Of a stretch of 23,935 nt of DNA, positions 1 to 6,966 are shown one piece after another. The stretch is from the NCBI GenBank assembly GCA_005888335.1, contig VAWY01000060.1, positions 1 to 23,935 of the forward strand, written 5' to 3'. This DNA is from Actinomycetota bacterium (lineage in GTDB: Bacteria > Actinomycetota > Thermoleophilia > Solirubrobacterales > Solirubrobacteraceae). Position 1 is the first letter of the stretch; the number at the start of each line of letters is the position of its first letter. The position numbers were made by a program, and so were the translations under genes. Under the pieces are notes generated by a model. That model worked only from the letters and a program-made list of their open reading frames with translations. It was not told the origin of the DNA and searched no databases.

Positions 1-70
1 CGGCGAGGTGCGGCTCAAGGGCTTCTCGGAGCCGACCGAGCTGTTCCTCGCGCGCCTGCGCGATGAGTGA
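1..70 (+). CDS. C-terminal end of a probable class III nucleotide cyclase (partial)
   Basis: Only the last 22 codons (from base 2) and the TGA at 68-70 are inside the window. The peptide contains GEVRLKGFSEPTELF. It resembles the end of class III adenylate/guanylate cyclase catalytic domains, where a G-x-V-x-L-K-G-x-x-x-P segment is followed by a short beta strand. The call is inferred from that short motif, so it is tentative. The stop overlaps the tilS start by 8 bases (63-70), which suggests translational coupling and one transcript with tilS. Confidence 0.45.
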   Translation, partial: GEVRLKGFSEPTELFLARLRDE

Positions 71-1358
71 CCTGCTCGAGCGCGTGCGGGCCACCGGGCT
101 GCTCGCGTCCGGGCGGCCGGTCGTCGTGCTGCTCTCGGGCGGGCGCGACTCGGTCTGCCTGCTCGACATCGCCGTGGCGCTCGGCGCGCCGGCGATCGCG
201 CTGCACGTCAACTACGGCCTGCGCGACGACGCCGCCGAGGACGAGGCGCTGTGCCGCGCGCTGTGCGAGCGCCTCGGCGTGCCGCTCACCGTGCGCCGCC
301 CGCGCCGGCCGGAGGGCAATCTCCAGGCGTGGGCGCGCGACGTCCGCTACGCCGAGGCCGCGGCGCTGGCGCTCGCGCGGCACGCCGACGTGGCGGCCGG
401 CCACACGGCGACCGACCAGGCCGAGACCGTCCTCTACCGCCTCGCGGCCTCGCCCGGGCGGCGCGCGCTGCTGGGCATGGCCGCGCGCTCGGGCCGGCTC
501 GTGCGCCCGCTGCTCGCCGCCGGGGCGACGCGCGACGAGACCGCCGCGTGGTGCACGGCGCGCGGCCTGGCGTGGCGCGAGGACGCGACGAACGACTCCG
601 ATCGATACGCGCGCGGGCGCCTGCGAGGCGGGCTCGTCCCGGCGCTGCGCGCGATCCACCCGGGGGCCGAGGCGAACGTCGTGCGGACCGCGGCGCTGCT
701 GCGCGACGAGGCGGCGGTGCTCGACGAGGTCGTGCGCACGGCGCTGGCCGGTCGCGACCGGATCGCGCGGGAGCGCCTGGGCGAGCTGCCGCGCGCGCTG
801 GCCAGGCTCGTCCTCGTCCGCCTGGCCGAGGATGCCGCCGGCGAGGGCGCCTACGCCCCGGCGGCGGCCGAGCGCCTCGAGGACGTGCTCGTCGCCCCCG
901 ACGGGGCCGCGGTGGCGGTTGAGGGCGGCGTCGAGCTCGTCGTGGCCGGCGGCTGGGTCGCGGCCCGCCGCCGCGGCGACGAGCCCGCCGCGCCGGTGCC
1001 GGAGCCGGTCGTCCTGGCGGTGCCGGGCGAGGCGCGCTTCGGCGCCTGGACGGTCACCGCGCGCGCGGCGGCCGCCGAGCCGCGCGACGGCGTCCTCGCC
1101 GCCGCCGGGCCGCTGACGGTCCGCGCCTGGCGCCCCGGCGACCGCATGGCGCCGCTCGGGATGGGCGGCCACACCAAGTCGCTGCAGGACCTCTTCGTCG
1201 ATCGGCGGATCCCGCGCGCCGATCGCGCGGCGCTGCCCGTCGTCGAGTGCGACGGCGAGGTGGCCTGGATCCCCGGCGTGGCCACGTCCGAGCGCTTCCG
1301 CGTCGAGCCCGGCACGGCGGCCGCCGTCGCGCTTGACGCGCGCCGCGCGGGGGAGTAG
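63..1358 (+). CDS. tilS: tRNA(Ile)-lysidine synthase TilS
   Basis: A 431-residue protein that uses ATP to attach lysine to C34 of tRNA-Ile(CAU), so the anticodon reads AUA instead of AUG. It is cytoplasmic and normally essential. The N-terminal PP-loop pyrophosphatase motif is visible as LLSGGRDSVCLLD near residues 23-35, followed by HVNYGLR, a near match to the family HVNHGLR. The C-terminal substrate-binding domain has RAWRPGDRMAPLGM and a KSLQDLFVDRRIPR segment, as in family members. Length is close to E. coli TilS. The ATG at 63 overlaps the stop of the upstream gene. The 3' end (from 1333) carries a TTGACG that I read as the -35 of the next operon. In many bacteria hpt and ftsH follow tilS directly, but here a 5.6-kb metabolic cassette separates them. 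Confidence 0.95.
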   Translation: MSDLLERVRATGLLASGRPVVVLLSGGRDSVCLLDIAVALGAPAIALHVNYGLRDDAAEDEALCRALCERLGVPLTVRRPRRPEGNLQAWARDVRYAEAAALALARHADVAAGHTATDQAETVLYRLAASPGRRALLGMAARSGRLVRPLLAAGATRDETAAWCTARGLAWREDATNDSDRYARGRLRGGLVPALRAIHPGAEANVVRTAALLRDEAAVLDEVVRTALAGRDRIARERLGELPRALARLVLVRLAEDAAGEGAYAPAAAERLEDVLVAPDGAAVAVEGGVELVVAGGWVAARRRGDEPAAPVPEPVVLAVPGEARFGAWTVTARAAAAEPRDGVLAAAGPLTVRAWRPGDRMAPLGMGGHTKSLQDLFVDRRIPRADRAALPVVECDGEVAWIPGVATSERFRVEPGTAAAVALDARRAGE

Positions 1359-1361
1359 CTT
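1333..1361 (+). promoter_or_regulatory. Predicted sigma-70-type promoter of the aquaporin-dhaKL-ptsI operon
   Basis: TTGACG (1333-1338), a 17-base spacer, then TAGCTT (1356-1361). This fits a housekeeping actinobacterial promoter (TTGACA-N17-TAnnnT). The predicted transcription start is about 1368-1370. The -35 lies inside the 3' end of tilS and the -10 overlaps the tilS stop codon. The palindrome at 1374-1396 begins about 5 bases after the predicted start. Confidence 0.55.
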
Positions 1362-1373
1362 CGCGCCCGAAAC

Positions 1374-1396
1374 CGCATTCGACATTATCGAATGCG
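1374..1396. promoter_or_regulatory. Perfect palindromic operator (ATTCG-N7-CGAAT type) before the channel gene
   Basis: Two 9-base arms, CGCATTCGA and TCGAATGCG, are exact reverse complements around a 5-base centre (CATTA). The inner core is ATTCG-N7-CGAAT at 1377-1393. The identical core, with the same 7-base spacing, occurs at 6142-6158 at the iclR/dhaM divergent promoter. Position just downstream of the predicted start fits repression by blocking elongation or promoter clearance. The regulator is inferred to be the IclR protein encoded at 6138. Confidence 0.7.
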
Positions 1397-1416
1397 AATC
1401 ACCATCAGGAGGAGCG

Positions 1417-2199
1417 ATGGAGCACTCCCTTCCGCAGCGCGCGCTGGCCGAGACCCTCGGGACGGCGCTGCTGGTCCTCGTCGGCCCGGGCTCGGTGGTC
1501 GCCACGCTGGAGCTCGCGGGCAAGAGCACGCCGGCGATCACCGGCGCCGACCTGCTCGGCATCTCGTTCGCCTTCGGGCTCGTCATCACCGCGCTCGTCT
1601 ACGCGCTGGGCAAGGTCTCGGGCTGTCACATCAACCCCGCGGTCACCTTCGCGCTCGCGGCGACCAAGCGGTTCCCCTGGCGCGAGGCGCCCGTCTACTG
1701 GGGCGCGCAGTTCGTCGGCGCCGTGCTCGGCGGGCTCGCGATCTGGGCCGTCTTTGCGCACACCGGCATGGACCTGGGGATGGGGCAGACGTCCTTCAAC
1801 CACGCGTCGACGCCGTGGGCGTCGGCCATCTTCGCCGAGGGCATCGGCACCGCCTTGCTCATGTTCGCGATCCTCGGGATCGTCGACTCCCGCTCGCCCG
1901 GCGACTTCGCCGGCATCGTCATCGGCGGCGTCGTCGTCGCGATCATCATGGTCATCGGCCCGGTGACCGGGGCCTCGCTGAACCCCGCCCGCGCGTTCGG
2001 CCCCGAGCTCGTCTCGGCCATCGGCGGCGGCGCGACCCACTGGAACCAGTACCTGCCCGTCTACCTGCTGCCCGGCCTCGTCGGCTCCGGCCTCGCCGCG
2101 GTCACCTACGACTACCTCGCCACGCCGCGCCGGCGCGAGCGCCCGATCGCCGCGGCGGTCACCCACCCCGACCCCACCGACCTCGCCGCCGCGAAGTAG
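1417..2199 (+). CDS. MIP-family channel (aquaporin/glycerol facilitator)
   Basis: A 260-residue inner-membrane channel with the two MIP signature loops: [11 protein letters not shown] in the first half and [12 protein letters not shown] in the second, separated by the expected membrane helices. AGGAGG at 1407-1412 sits 4 bases before the ATG, which decides this start over an upstream in-frame ATG at 1333. Water channels and glycerol facilitators differ after the second NPA: glycerol facilitators usually have NPARD, and this protein has NPARA. By alignment to AqpZ from memory, the selectivity-filter positions read Phe, Ile, Ala, Arg. The AqpZ helix-5 His is replaced by Ile, so it is neither a standard water filter nor a GlpF filter. 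Sitting first in an operon with dhaK and dhaL, it most likely passes glycerol, DHA or both. The C-terminal 30 residues are a basic, then Ala/Pro-rich tail. Confidence 0.88.
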   Translation: MEHSLPQRALAETLGTALLVLVGPGSVVATLELAGKSTPAITGADLLGISFAFGLVITALVYALGKVSGCHINPAVTFALAATKRFPWREAPVYWGAQFVGAVLGGLAIWAVFAHTGMDLGMGQTSFNHASTPWASAIFAEGIGTALLMFAILGIVDSRSPGDFAGIVIGGVVVAIIMVIGPVTGASLNPARAFGPELVSAIGGGATHWNQYLPVYLLPGLVGSGLAAVTYDYLATPRRRERPIAAAVTHPDPTDLAAAK

Positions 2200-2210
2200 G
2201 AGGTTCCGCC

Positions 2211-3227
2211 ATGGCTGTGGACATCACCCCGATGCGCAAGCTCCTCAACGACCCGAGCGCGGTCGTCCGGGAGTCGCTCGCCGGGCTGGCCGCCGCGCAC
2301 GGCGACCTGCTGCGCCACGACGCCGGCGCGCAGATCGTCGTGCGCGCCGACGCGCCCCGGCAGGGCAAGGTGGCGCTGGTCTCCGGCGGCGGCTCGGGTC
2401 ACGAGCCGCTGCACGCCGGCTTCGTCGGCAAGGGGATGCTCGACGCGGCGTGCCCCGGCGAGGTCTTCACGTCTCCGGTGCCCGACCAGATCCTCGCCGC
2501 GACGAAGGCCGTCGACGGCGGCGCCGGCGTCGTGCACATCGTCAAGAACTACACGGGCGACGTCATGAACTTCAAGCTGGCGGCCGAGGACGCCGCCGAC
2601 GAGGGGATCGGCGTCGAGAGCGTGCTCATCGACGACGACGTCGCCGTCCAGGACTCGCTCTACACCGCGGGGCGCCGCGGCGTCGGGGCCACGGTGCCGG
2701 CCGAGAAGATCGCCGGCGCGGCGGCCGAGCGCGGGGACGCGCTGGCCGACGTCGCGGGCGTCGCGCGGCGCGTCAACGCGCAGGCGCGCTCGTTCGGCAT
2801 CGCGCTGTCGTCGTGCACGCCGCCGGCGGCGGGCAAGCCGATCTTCGAGCTGCCCGAGGGCCAGATGGAGGTCGGCATCGGCATCCACGGCGAGCCGGGC
2901 CGGCGGCGCGCCCCGCTCGGGACGGCCGGCGAGATCGCCGGGCTGCTCGTCGACGCGGTGCTCAGCGACCTCGCGCCCGCCGCCGGCCAGCGCGTGCTCG
3001 CCTTCGTCAACGGCATGGGCGGCACGCCGCAGCTCGAGCTCTACCTGCTCTACGGCGAGGTCGAGCGGCGGCTCCGCGCGGCGGGCGCCGAGCCGGTGCG
3101 GCGACTGGTCGGCAGCTACATCACGTCGCTCGAGATGGCGGGCGCGTCGCTGACGGTGCTCGCGCTCGACGACGAGCTGACCGCGCTGTGGGACGCGCCG
3201 GTCCACACGCCCTCCTTGCACTGGTGA
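2211..3227 (+). CDS. dhaK: Dihydroxyacetone kinase, substrate-binding subunit DhaK
   Basis: A 338-residue subunit that binds dihydroxyacetone covalently and receives phosphate from DhaL, giving DHA phosphate for glycolysis. The covalent hemiaminal histidine is H226 in GIHGEPG. The companion active-site residues are H64 in GGGSGHEP and D117 in NYTGDVMNF. All three are offset by exactly 8 from E. coli H218, H56 and D109. AGGAGG at 2198-2203 overlaps the stop of the channel gene (TAG 2197-2199) and lies 7 bases before this ATG, so translation is probably coupled. DhaL follows after 13 bases. With the separate dhaL and dhaM here, the system is the PTS-dependent type, not the single-chain ATP-dependent kinase. 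Confidence 0.95.
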   Translation: MAVDITPMRKLLNDPSAVVRESLAGLAAAHGDLLRHDAGAQIVVRADAPRQGKVALVSGGGSGHEPLHAGFVGKGMLDAACPGEVFTSPVPDQILAATKAVDGGAGVVHIVKNYTGDVMNFKLAAEDAADEGIGVESVLIDDDVAVQDSLYTAGRRGVGATVPAEKIAGAAAERGDALADVAGVARRVNAQARSFGIALSSCTPPAAGKPIFELPEGQMEVGIGIHGEPGRRRAPLGTAGEIAGLLVDAVLSDLAPAAGQRVLAFVNGMGGTPQLELYLLYGEVERRLRAAGAEPVRRLVGSYITSLEMAGASLTVLALDDELTALWDAPVHTPSLHW

Positions 3228-3240
3228 GGCGAAGGGCGCG

Positions 3241-3885
3241 ATGCTGACCCCGCTTGCCGTGCAGTCCGAGATCGCCGCCACCTGGATGCGGGAGACCGCC
3301 GCCGACGTCGCCGCGCAGGCCGACCACCTGACGCAACTCGACGCCGCCATCGGCGACGGCGATCACGGGATCAACATGAACCGCGGGTTCGCGGCCGTCG
3401 GCAAGGCCCTCGCCGGCCAGCCCGACAGCCTCCCGCCCGGCCGTGTCCTGATCCTGGCCGGCAAGACGCTCGTGTCCACCGTCGGCGGGGCGAGCGGCCC
3501 GCTGTGGGGGTCGTTCTTCCGAGCGGCCGGGCGCGCGCTCGGCAGCGAGGAGTCGGTGAGCGCCGAGGCCCTGCGCGCGGCGCTCGCCGCCGGCGTGGCC
3601 GCCGTGCGAGATCTGGGTGCGGCGGCCCCCGGCGACAAGACGATGGTCGACGCGCTGGTGCCGGCAATCGACGCCCTCGGCGCGGAGCTCGAGGCGGGCG
3701 CGCCGCTCGCCGCTGCGCTGGAGCGCGCCGCCGGCGCCGCCGCCGACGGCGCGCGGGCGACGGTCCCGCTGCAGGCCCGCAAGGGGCGCGCCTCCTACCT
3801 CGGCGAGCGCTCGATCGGCCACGAGGATCCCGGCGCGGCGTCGGCCGTCCTCGTCATGCGGGCGCTGGCGCGGTCCGTGGGCTGA
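3241..3885 (+). CDS. dhaL: Dihydroxyacetone kinase, ADP-binding subunit DhaL
   Basis: A 214-residue all-helical subunit holding a tightly bound ADP that is phosphorylated by DhaM and then donates to DHA on DhaK. The Mg-nucleotide aspartates are D34, D39 and D41 in DAAIGDGDHG, spaced as in E. coli (D30, D35, D37). Other family motifs seen are GGASGPLWG, GDKTMVDAL and a C-terminal GRASYLGERSIGHEDPGA. The ATG at 3241 comes 13 bases after dhaK. No strong ribosome site is evident beyond a GAAGGG. The stop overlaps the ptsI start by one base (TGATG), indicating a coupled operon. Confidence 0.95.
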   Translation: MLTPLAVQSEIAATWMRETAADVAAQADHLTQLDAAIGDGDHGINMNRGFAAVGKALAGQPDSLPPGRVLILAGKTLVSTVGGASGPLWGSFFRAAGRALGSEESVSAEALRAALAAGVAAVRDLGAAAPGDKTMVDALVPAIDALGAELEAGAPLAAALERAAGAAADGARATVPLQARKGRASYLGERSIGHEDPGAASAVLVMRALARSVG

Positions 3886-5549
3886 TGGCCGAGGTCGTGC
3901 TGCGCGGCGTGCCGGCGGCGCCGGGCGCCGGCGCCGGGCCGGCGCGCGTGCTCGCTGCGCCGGGCGAGCGCGGCGGCGGTGGCCTCGAACAGGCGCGCGC
4001 GGCGCTCGCCGGTGCGCGCGCCGGGCTGGAGGCAACGGCCCAGCGCCTGCGCGCCGGCGGCCGCGAGACCGAGGCCGAGATCGTCGAGGCGGGGGCGCTG
4101 ATGGCCGCCGACCCGGCGCTGGACGCGTCGGTCGCGGCGCGCGTCGCCGCCGGGAGCGGCGCGGCCGCCGCGCTGCTGGAGGCCGCCGAGGACTTCGCCG
4201 CCCGCATCGCCGCGGTGCCCGACGAGCGGCTGGCGGCGCGGGCGGCCGACGTGCGCTCGCTCGGCCGGCGCGCCGCGCGGCTGGCGGCGGGCGCGCCCGA
4301 GACCGCCGCGGTGGGCGCGGGCTGCGTGCTCGTCGCCGACGACCTCGGGCCCGCCGACGTCGCCGAGCTCGACGCCGGCGTCGCCGGCATCGCGCTGGCC
4401 GCCGGCGGGCCGACCGCGCACGCGGCGATCGTCGCGCGCTCGCTGGGCATCCCGATGGCCGTGGGCCTCGGCGCGCCGGTCCTGGGCGTCCGCGACGGCG
4501 ACGAGCTCGCCGTCGACGGCGACCGCGGCGAGGCGGTCCTCGCGCCGTCCCTCGCGCGGCTACGCGAAGGCCGCGCGGCCCTGCTCGCGCGCCGCGCCGG
4601 CCGCGCGCGCGACGAGGCCGACAGCGCGGTGCCGGCGATGACCACCGACGGCGAGCGCGTGCGCGTCCTCGTCAACGCCGCCGGGCCGGCGGAGGTGCGG
4701 GCGGGGCTGGCGGCCGGCGCGGAGGGCGTCGGCCTGCTGCGGAGCGAGCTCGCGTTCCTCGACGCGCCCGCGTGGCCGACGGTCGCCGAGCACCGGCGGC
4801 TCCTGGACCCCGTGCTCGAGGCGCTCGGCCCGGACCGGCCGGCCGTCGTGCGCGTGCTCGACTTCGGCGGCGACAAGACGCCGCCGTTCCTCGCCGGGAC
4901 GGCCGAGCGCGGGATCGCGCTGCTGCTCGCGGCGCCCGCCGCGCTGCGCGCGCAGCTCGAGGCGCTGGCCGCCGCGCGCGGCGACGTGCGCGTGCTGCTG
5001 CCGCTCGTCGAGGATCCCGCGCAGGTCGAGGCGGTGCGCCGCTGGACGGCGCTGCCGGTCGGCGCGATGGTCGAGACGCCGGCGGCCGCCGCGGCGGCCG
5101 GCGCCCTCGCGGCCACCGCGGACTTCCTCAGCCTCGGCACCAACGACCTCGCCGCGGCAACCCTCGGCACCGATCGCTACGGGTCGGCGGTCGCCCCGGC
5201 ACACCACCCGGCCGTGCTGCGCCACATCGCCGCGACCGCGCGCGCCGCCGCCGCGGCGGACACGCCGCTCGAGGTCTGCGGCGAGGCCGCCTCGGACCCG
5301 GTCGCCCTCCCGCTGCTGGTCGGGCTGGGCGTGCGCGAGCTCAGCGTCGGGGCGGCGCGGGTCGCCACCGTGCGGCGCTGGGTGCGCGCGCTGTCCGCGC
5401 AGCGGTGCGCGCAGCTCGCCGAGCGCGCGCTGGCCTGCACGGACGCGGCGGACGTAGAAGGCCTAGTCGCGCAGCTCGCCGACGCAGCCGGCGAGGGCGG
5501 CGACGGCCTCGGCCGCGTCGGCGCCCTCGGCGCGCAGCACCAGCCGTGA
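3885..5549 (+). CDS. ptsI: PTS enzyme I (PEP-protein phosphotransferase) of the DHA phosphorelay
   Basis: A 554-residue cytoplasmic enzyme that takes phosphate from PEP onto its own histidine and passes it to HPr. The phosphorylated His is H179 in GGPTAHAAIVARSLGIP (E. coli H189). The PEP-binding half has GLLRSELAFL, RVLDFGGDKTPPFL, GAMVETPAA and SLGTNDLAAATLGTDR, and the catalytic cysteine is C465 in LEVCGEAASD (E. coli C502). The segment after GGDKTPPFL is shortened relative to E. coli: the NPFLGWRAIR stretch is reduced to AERGIALLL. Recognisable enzyme I homology ends near the HPr stop (about residue 527). The last 28 or so residues (from 5465) are read from DNA that is also the antisense 3' end of ptsH, an 87-base convergent overlap. 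Placement after dhaL implies a role dedicated to DHA kinase, although it could also serve other PTS proteins elsewhere. Confidence 0.92.
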   Translation: MAEVVLRGVPAAPGAGAGPARVLAAPGERGGGGLEQARAALAGARAGLEATAQRLRAGGRETEAEIVEAGALMAADPALDASVAARVAAGSGAAAALLEAAEDFAARIAAVPDERLAARAADVRSLGRRAARLAAGAPETAAVGAGCVLVADDLGPADVAELDAGVAGIALAAGGPTAHAAIVARSLGIPMAVGLGAPVLGVRDGDELAVDGDRGEAVLAPSLARLREGRAALLARRAGRARDEADSAVPAMTTDGERVRVLVNAAGPAEVRAGLAAGAEGVGLLRSELAFLDAPAWPTVAEHRRLLDPVLEALGPDRPAVVRVLDFGGDKTPPFLAGTAERGIALLLAAPAALRAQLEALAAARGDVRVLLPLVEDPAQVEAVRRWTALPVGAMVETPAAAAAAGALAATADFLSLGTNDLAAATLGTDRYGSAVAPAHHPAVLRHIAATARAAAAADTPLEVCGEAASDPVALPLLVGLGVRELSVGAARVATVRRWVRALSAQRCAQLAERALACTDAADVEGLVAQLADAAGEGGDGLGRVGALGAQHQP

Positions 5550-5732
5550 GCCGCCCTTGGCGCCGAGCGCGAGGACCGACAGCAGGCTCTTCGCATCCGC
5601 GAGGCCGGCCGGGGCGGCGATGGCGATCGAGGCGTCGAAGCGCATCGCCGTGCGCACGAAGTCGGCCGCCGGCCGGGCGTGGAGGTCCACGTTCGCGGGG
5701 AGGTCGACCGTGGTTTCAGAGCTTGCGGGCAC
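5463..5732 (-). CDS. ptsH: HPr phosphocarrier protein
   Basis: With the GTG at 5732 it is 89 residues, the usual HPr size. An upstream in-frame ATG at 5762 would add ten Arg/Ala-rich residues lying inside dhaM and is less likely. A GGAGAG stands about 9 bases before the GTG. The active-site histidine is H18 in VDLHARPAADFV. The position equivalent to regulatory Ser46 is S49 in ADAKSLLSVLALGA, exactly 31 residues later as in classical HPr, so kinase-type regulation remains possible. The start overlaps the end of dhaM by 17 bases, so the two are co-transcribed. The 3' end overlaps ptsI tail to tail. Role: carry phosphate from enzyme I to DhaM. Confidence 0.9.
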   Translation of the reverse strand: MPASSETTVDLPANVDLHARPAADFVRTAMRFDASIAIAAPAGLADAKSLLSVLALGAKGGSRLVLRAEGADAAEAVAALAGCVGELRD

Positions 5733-6114
5733 TGCGCGCGCTCTCCGCCGCGGCGAGAACATCGTCGAGCGCGGCGCCGGCGCTCGCGGTCACCGCGGCG
5801 GTCACAGCCCCCTCGACCAACGGCGCGTCGGCCAGCCGGACGTGGCCGTTGGCGCGGAGCTCGAGCAGGTGGCGGACCGTGAGGATCGAGGAGCCCAGGT
5901 CGCCGAGCACGACCACGCCGCCTCCGCCGCCGCCCGCCCGCGCGATCGCGTCGCGCACGCGGGCCTCGTCGGTGCCCAGGCCGCCGTCGGCGCGACCGCC
6001 CGCAGGCTCGATGGGCACGCCCGGCCCGGCCATCTCGCGGGCGACGTCCGCGAGGCCCTCGGCGAGCGCCGAGCTGTGTGATACGACCACGATCCCGACG
6101 GTGGGCGCTGCCAT
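5716..6114 (-). CDS. dhaM: DHA kinase phosphotransfer subunit DhaM (EIIA-Man-like domain only)
   Basis: A 132-residue protein that moves phosphate from HPr to the ADP held in DhaL. The N-terminal GIVVVSHSSALAEGL places the phosphorylated His at H13, as in the EIIA-mannose fold of E. coli DhaM. A Gly-rich stretch is followed by VVVLGDLGSSILTVRHLL, the conserved DLGSS loop. E. coli DhaM fuses EIIA, HPr and an enzyme I fragment. Here only the first domain is present, and HPr and a full enzyme I are separate neighbours. The ATG at 6114 is preceded by TAGGCT (6127-6122, minus strand) seven bases away and has no Shine-Dalgarno sequence, so the mRNA is probably leaderless. An in-frame ATG at 6165 was rejected because it would start inside iclR. 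Confidence 0.92.
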   Translation of the reverse strand: MAAPTVGIVVVSHSSALAEGLADVAREMAGPGVPIEPAGGRADGGLGTDEARVRDAIARAGGGGGGVVVLGDLGSSILTVRHLLELRANGHVRLADAPLVEGAVTAAVTASAGAALDDVLAAAESARSARKL

Positions 6115-6137
6115 GTGGGATAGCCTACATTCTCGAA
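6115..6137. promoter_or_regulatory. Overlapping divergent leaderless promoters of dhaM and iclR
   Basis: Only 23 bases separate the two start codons. On the plus strand TACATT (6126-6131) ends six bases before the iclR ATG at 6138. On the minus strand TAGGCT (6127-6122) ends seven bases before the dhaM ATG at 6114. The two -10 hexamers overlap on opposite strands, so the promoters should exclude one another. Neither gene has a ribosome-binding site. -35 matches are weak. Confidence 0.5.
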
Positions 6138-6953
6138 ATGGATTCGGCAATGCCGAATAGTCCACCTTCCGCGAGCGCGCGCCGGCGGTCCATCCAGTCG
6201 GTCGATCGGGCGGCGGCGATCCTCAAGACGCTGGCCTCCGGGCCGCGCCGGCTGGGCGTCAGCGAGCTCGCCGAGCGCCTCGAGCTCTCGCGGCCGACCG
6301 TCCACGGCCTGCTCCAGACGCTGCAGGCCCACGGCTTCGTCGAGCAGGACCGCGACTCGGGCAAGTACCAGCTCGGGGCGGGCCTGCTGCACCTCGGAAA
6401 CTCGTATCTCGACCTCAACGAGCTGCGCGGGCGGTCGATCGTCCACGCCGAGCGGCTGGCCGCGCGCACCCAGGCCGCGGTGCGCGTCGGCGTCCTCCAC
6501 GGCGCCGAGGTCGTCGTCGTGCACCACGTCTTCCGTCCGGACGCCGCCTTCCAGGTGCTCGAGGTCGGAGCGCAGCTGCCCGTGCACGCGACGGCGCTCG
6601 GCAAGGCGCTGCTCGCCTACGCGCCGGCCGCGGCCGTCGACGACGTCCTGGCCGAGCCGCTGCCGAAGCTGACGCGCCGCACGCCGACCGCCGCGGCGCT
6701 GCGCCGCGAGCTCGAGGACGTCCGCGAATCCGGCCTGGCGCGCGAGCGCGACGAGGCCGTGCTGGGCGAGTCGAGCGTCGCCGCGCCCATCTTCGACCAC
6801 GCGGGACACGCCGTCGGCGCGATCGGCGTCGTCGGCGACACGCAGGCGATCCTGCCGCGCGGCTCGGCGCGCGGCGTCGCCGCGGCGGTCACCGAGGCCG
6901 CGCGCTCGATCTCCCGCGAGCTGGGCGCCCCGCGCTGGCCAGGGGGCCGATAG
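6138..6953 (+). CDS. IclR-family transcriptional regulator, probable regulator of the DHA cassette
   Basis: A 271-residue regulator. An N-terminal winged helix-turn-helix (SIQSVDRAAAILKTLA, then LGVSELAERLELSRPTVHGLLQTLQAHGFV and a wing with YQLGAGLLHLG) is followed by an IclR effector-binding domain of about 170 residues with LPVHATALGKALLA and GHAVGAIGVVG segments. The ATG at 6138 fits a leaderless transcript from TACATT at 6126-6131. A second in-frame ATG at 6150 would give 267 residues. Family members bind palindromes near their own promoter, and a perfect one lies at 6142-6158. The same core upstream of the channel gene points to control of the full cassette. The effector is not visible from sequence; DHA, glycerol or a phosphorylated product is an inference. 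Confidence 0.9.
   Translation: MDSAMPNSPPSASARRRSIQSVDRAAAILKTLASGPRRLGVSELAERLELSRPTVHGLLQTLQAHGFVEQDRDSGKYQLGAGLLHLGNSYLDLNELRGRSIVHAERLAARTQAAVRVGVLHGAEVVVVHHVFRPDAAFQVLEVGAQLPVHATALGKALLAYAPAAAVDDVLAEPLPKLTRRTPTAAALRRELEDVRESGLARERDEAVLGESSVAAPIFDHAGHAVGAIGVVGDTQAILPRGSARGVAAAVTEAARSISRELGAPRWPGGR
6142..6158. promoter_or_regulatory. Perfect palindromic operator (ATTCG-N7-CGAAT) at iclR/dhaM
   Basis: The arms ATTCGGCA and TGCCGAAT are exact reverse complements around one central A. The core ATTCG-N7-CGAAT is identical in sequence and spacing to the palindrome at 1377-1393. Relative to the predicted leaderless start at 6138 it covers +5 to +21 of iclR, inside codons 2-7. Relative to dhaM it covers about -28 to -44, over the -35 region. 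One bound repressor could therefore control both directions, including its own gene. Confidence 0.7.
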
Positions 6954-6966
6954 CGTCCGCGCCGCG

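Noticed and set aside
5463..6114. A DhaM-type EIIA-HPr fusion broken by a frameshift
   Set aside because: HPr has its own GTG with a GGAGAG site, a normal length and a natural start, and dhaM ends with a proper stop. The 17-base overlap is ordinary operon packing.
6078..6137. Upstream ATG for iclR at 6078
   Set aside because: It lies inside dhaM on the opposite strand and would add 20 residues not typical of IclR proteins. The ATG at 6138 matches the -10 spacing and family N-terminus.
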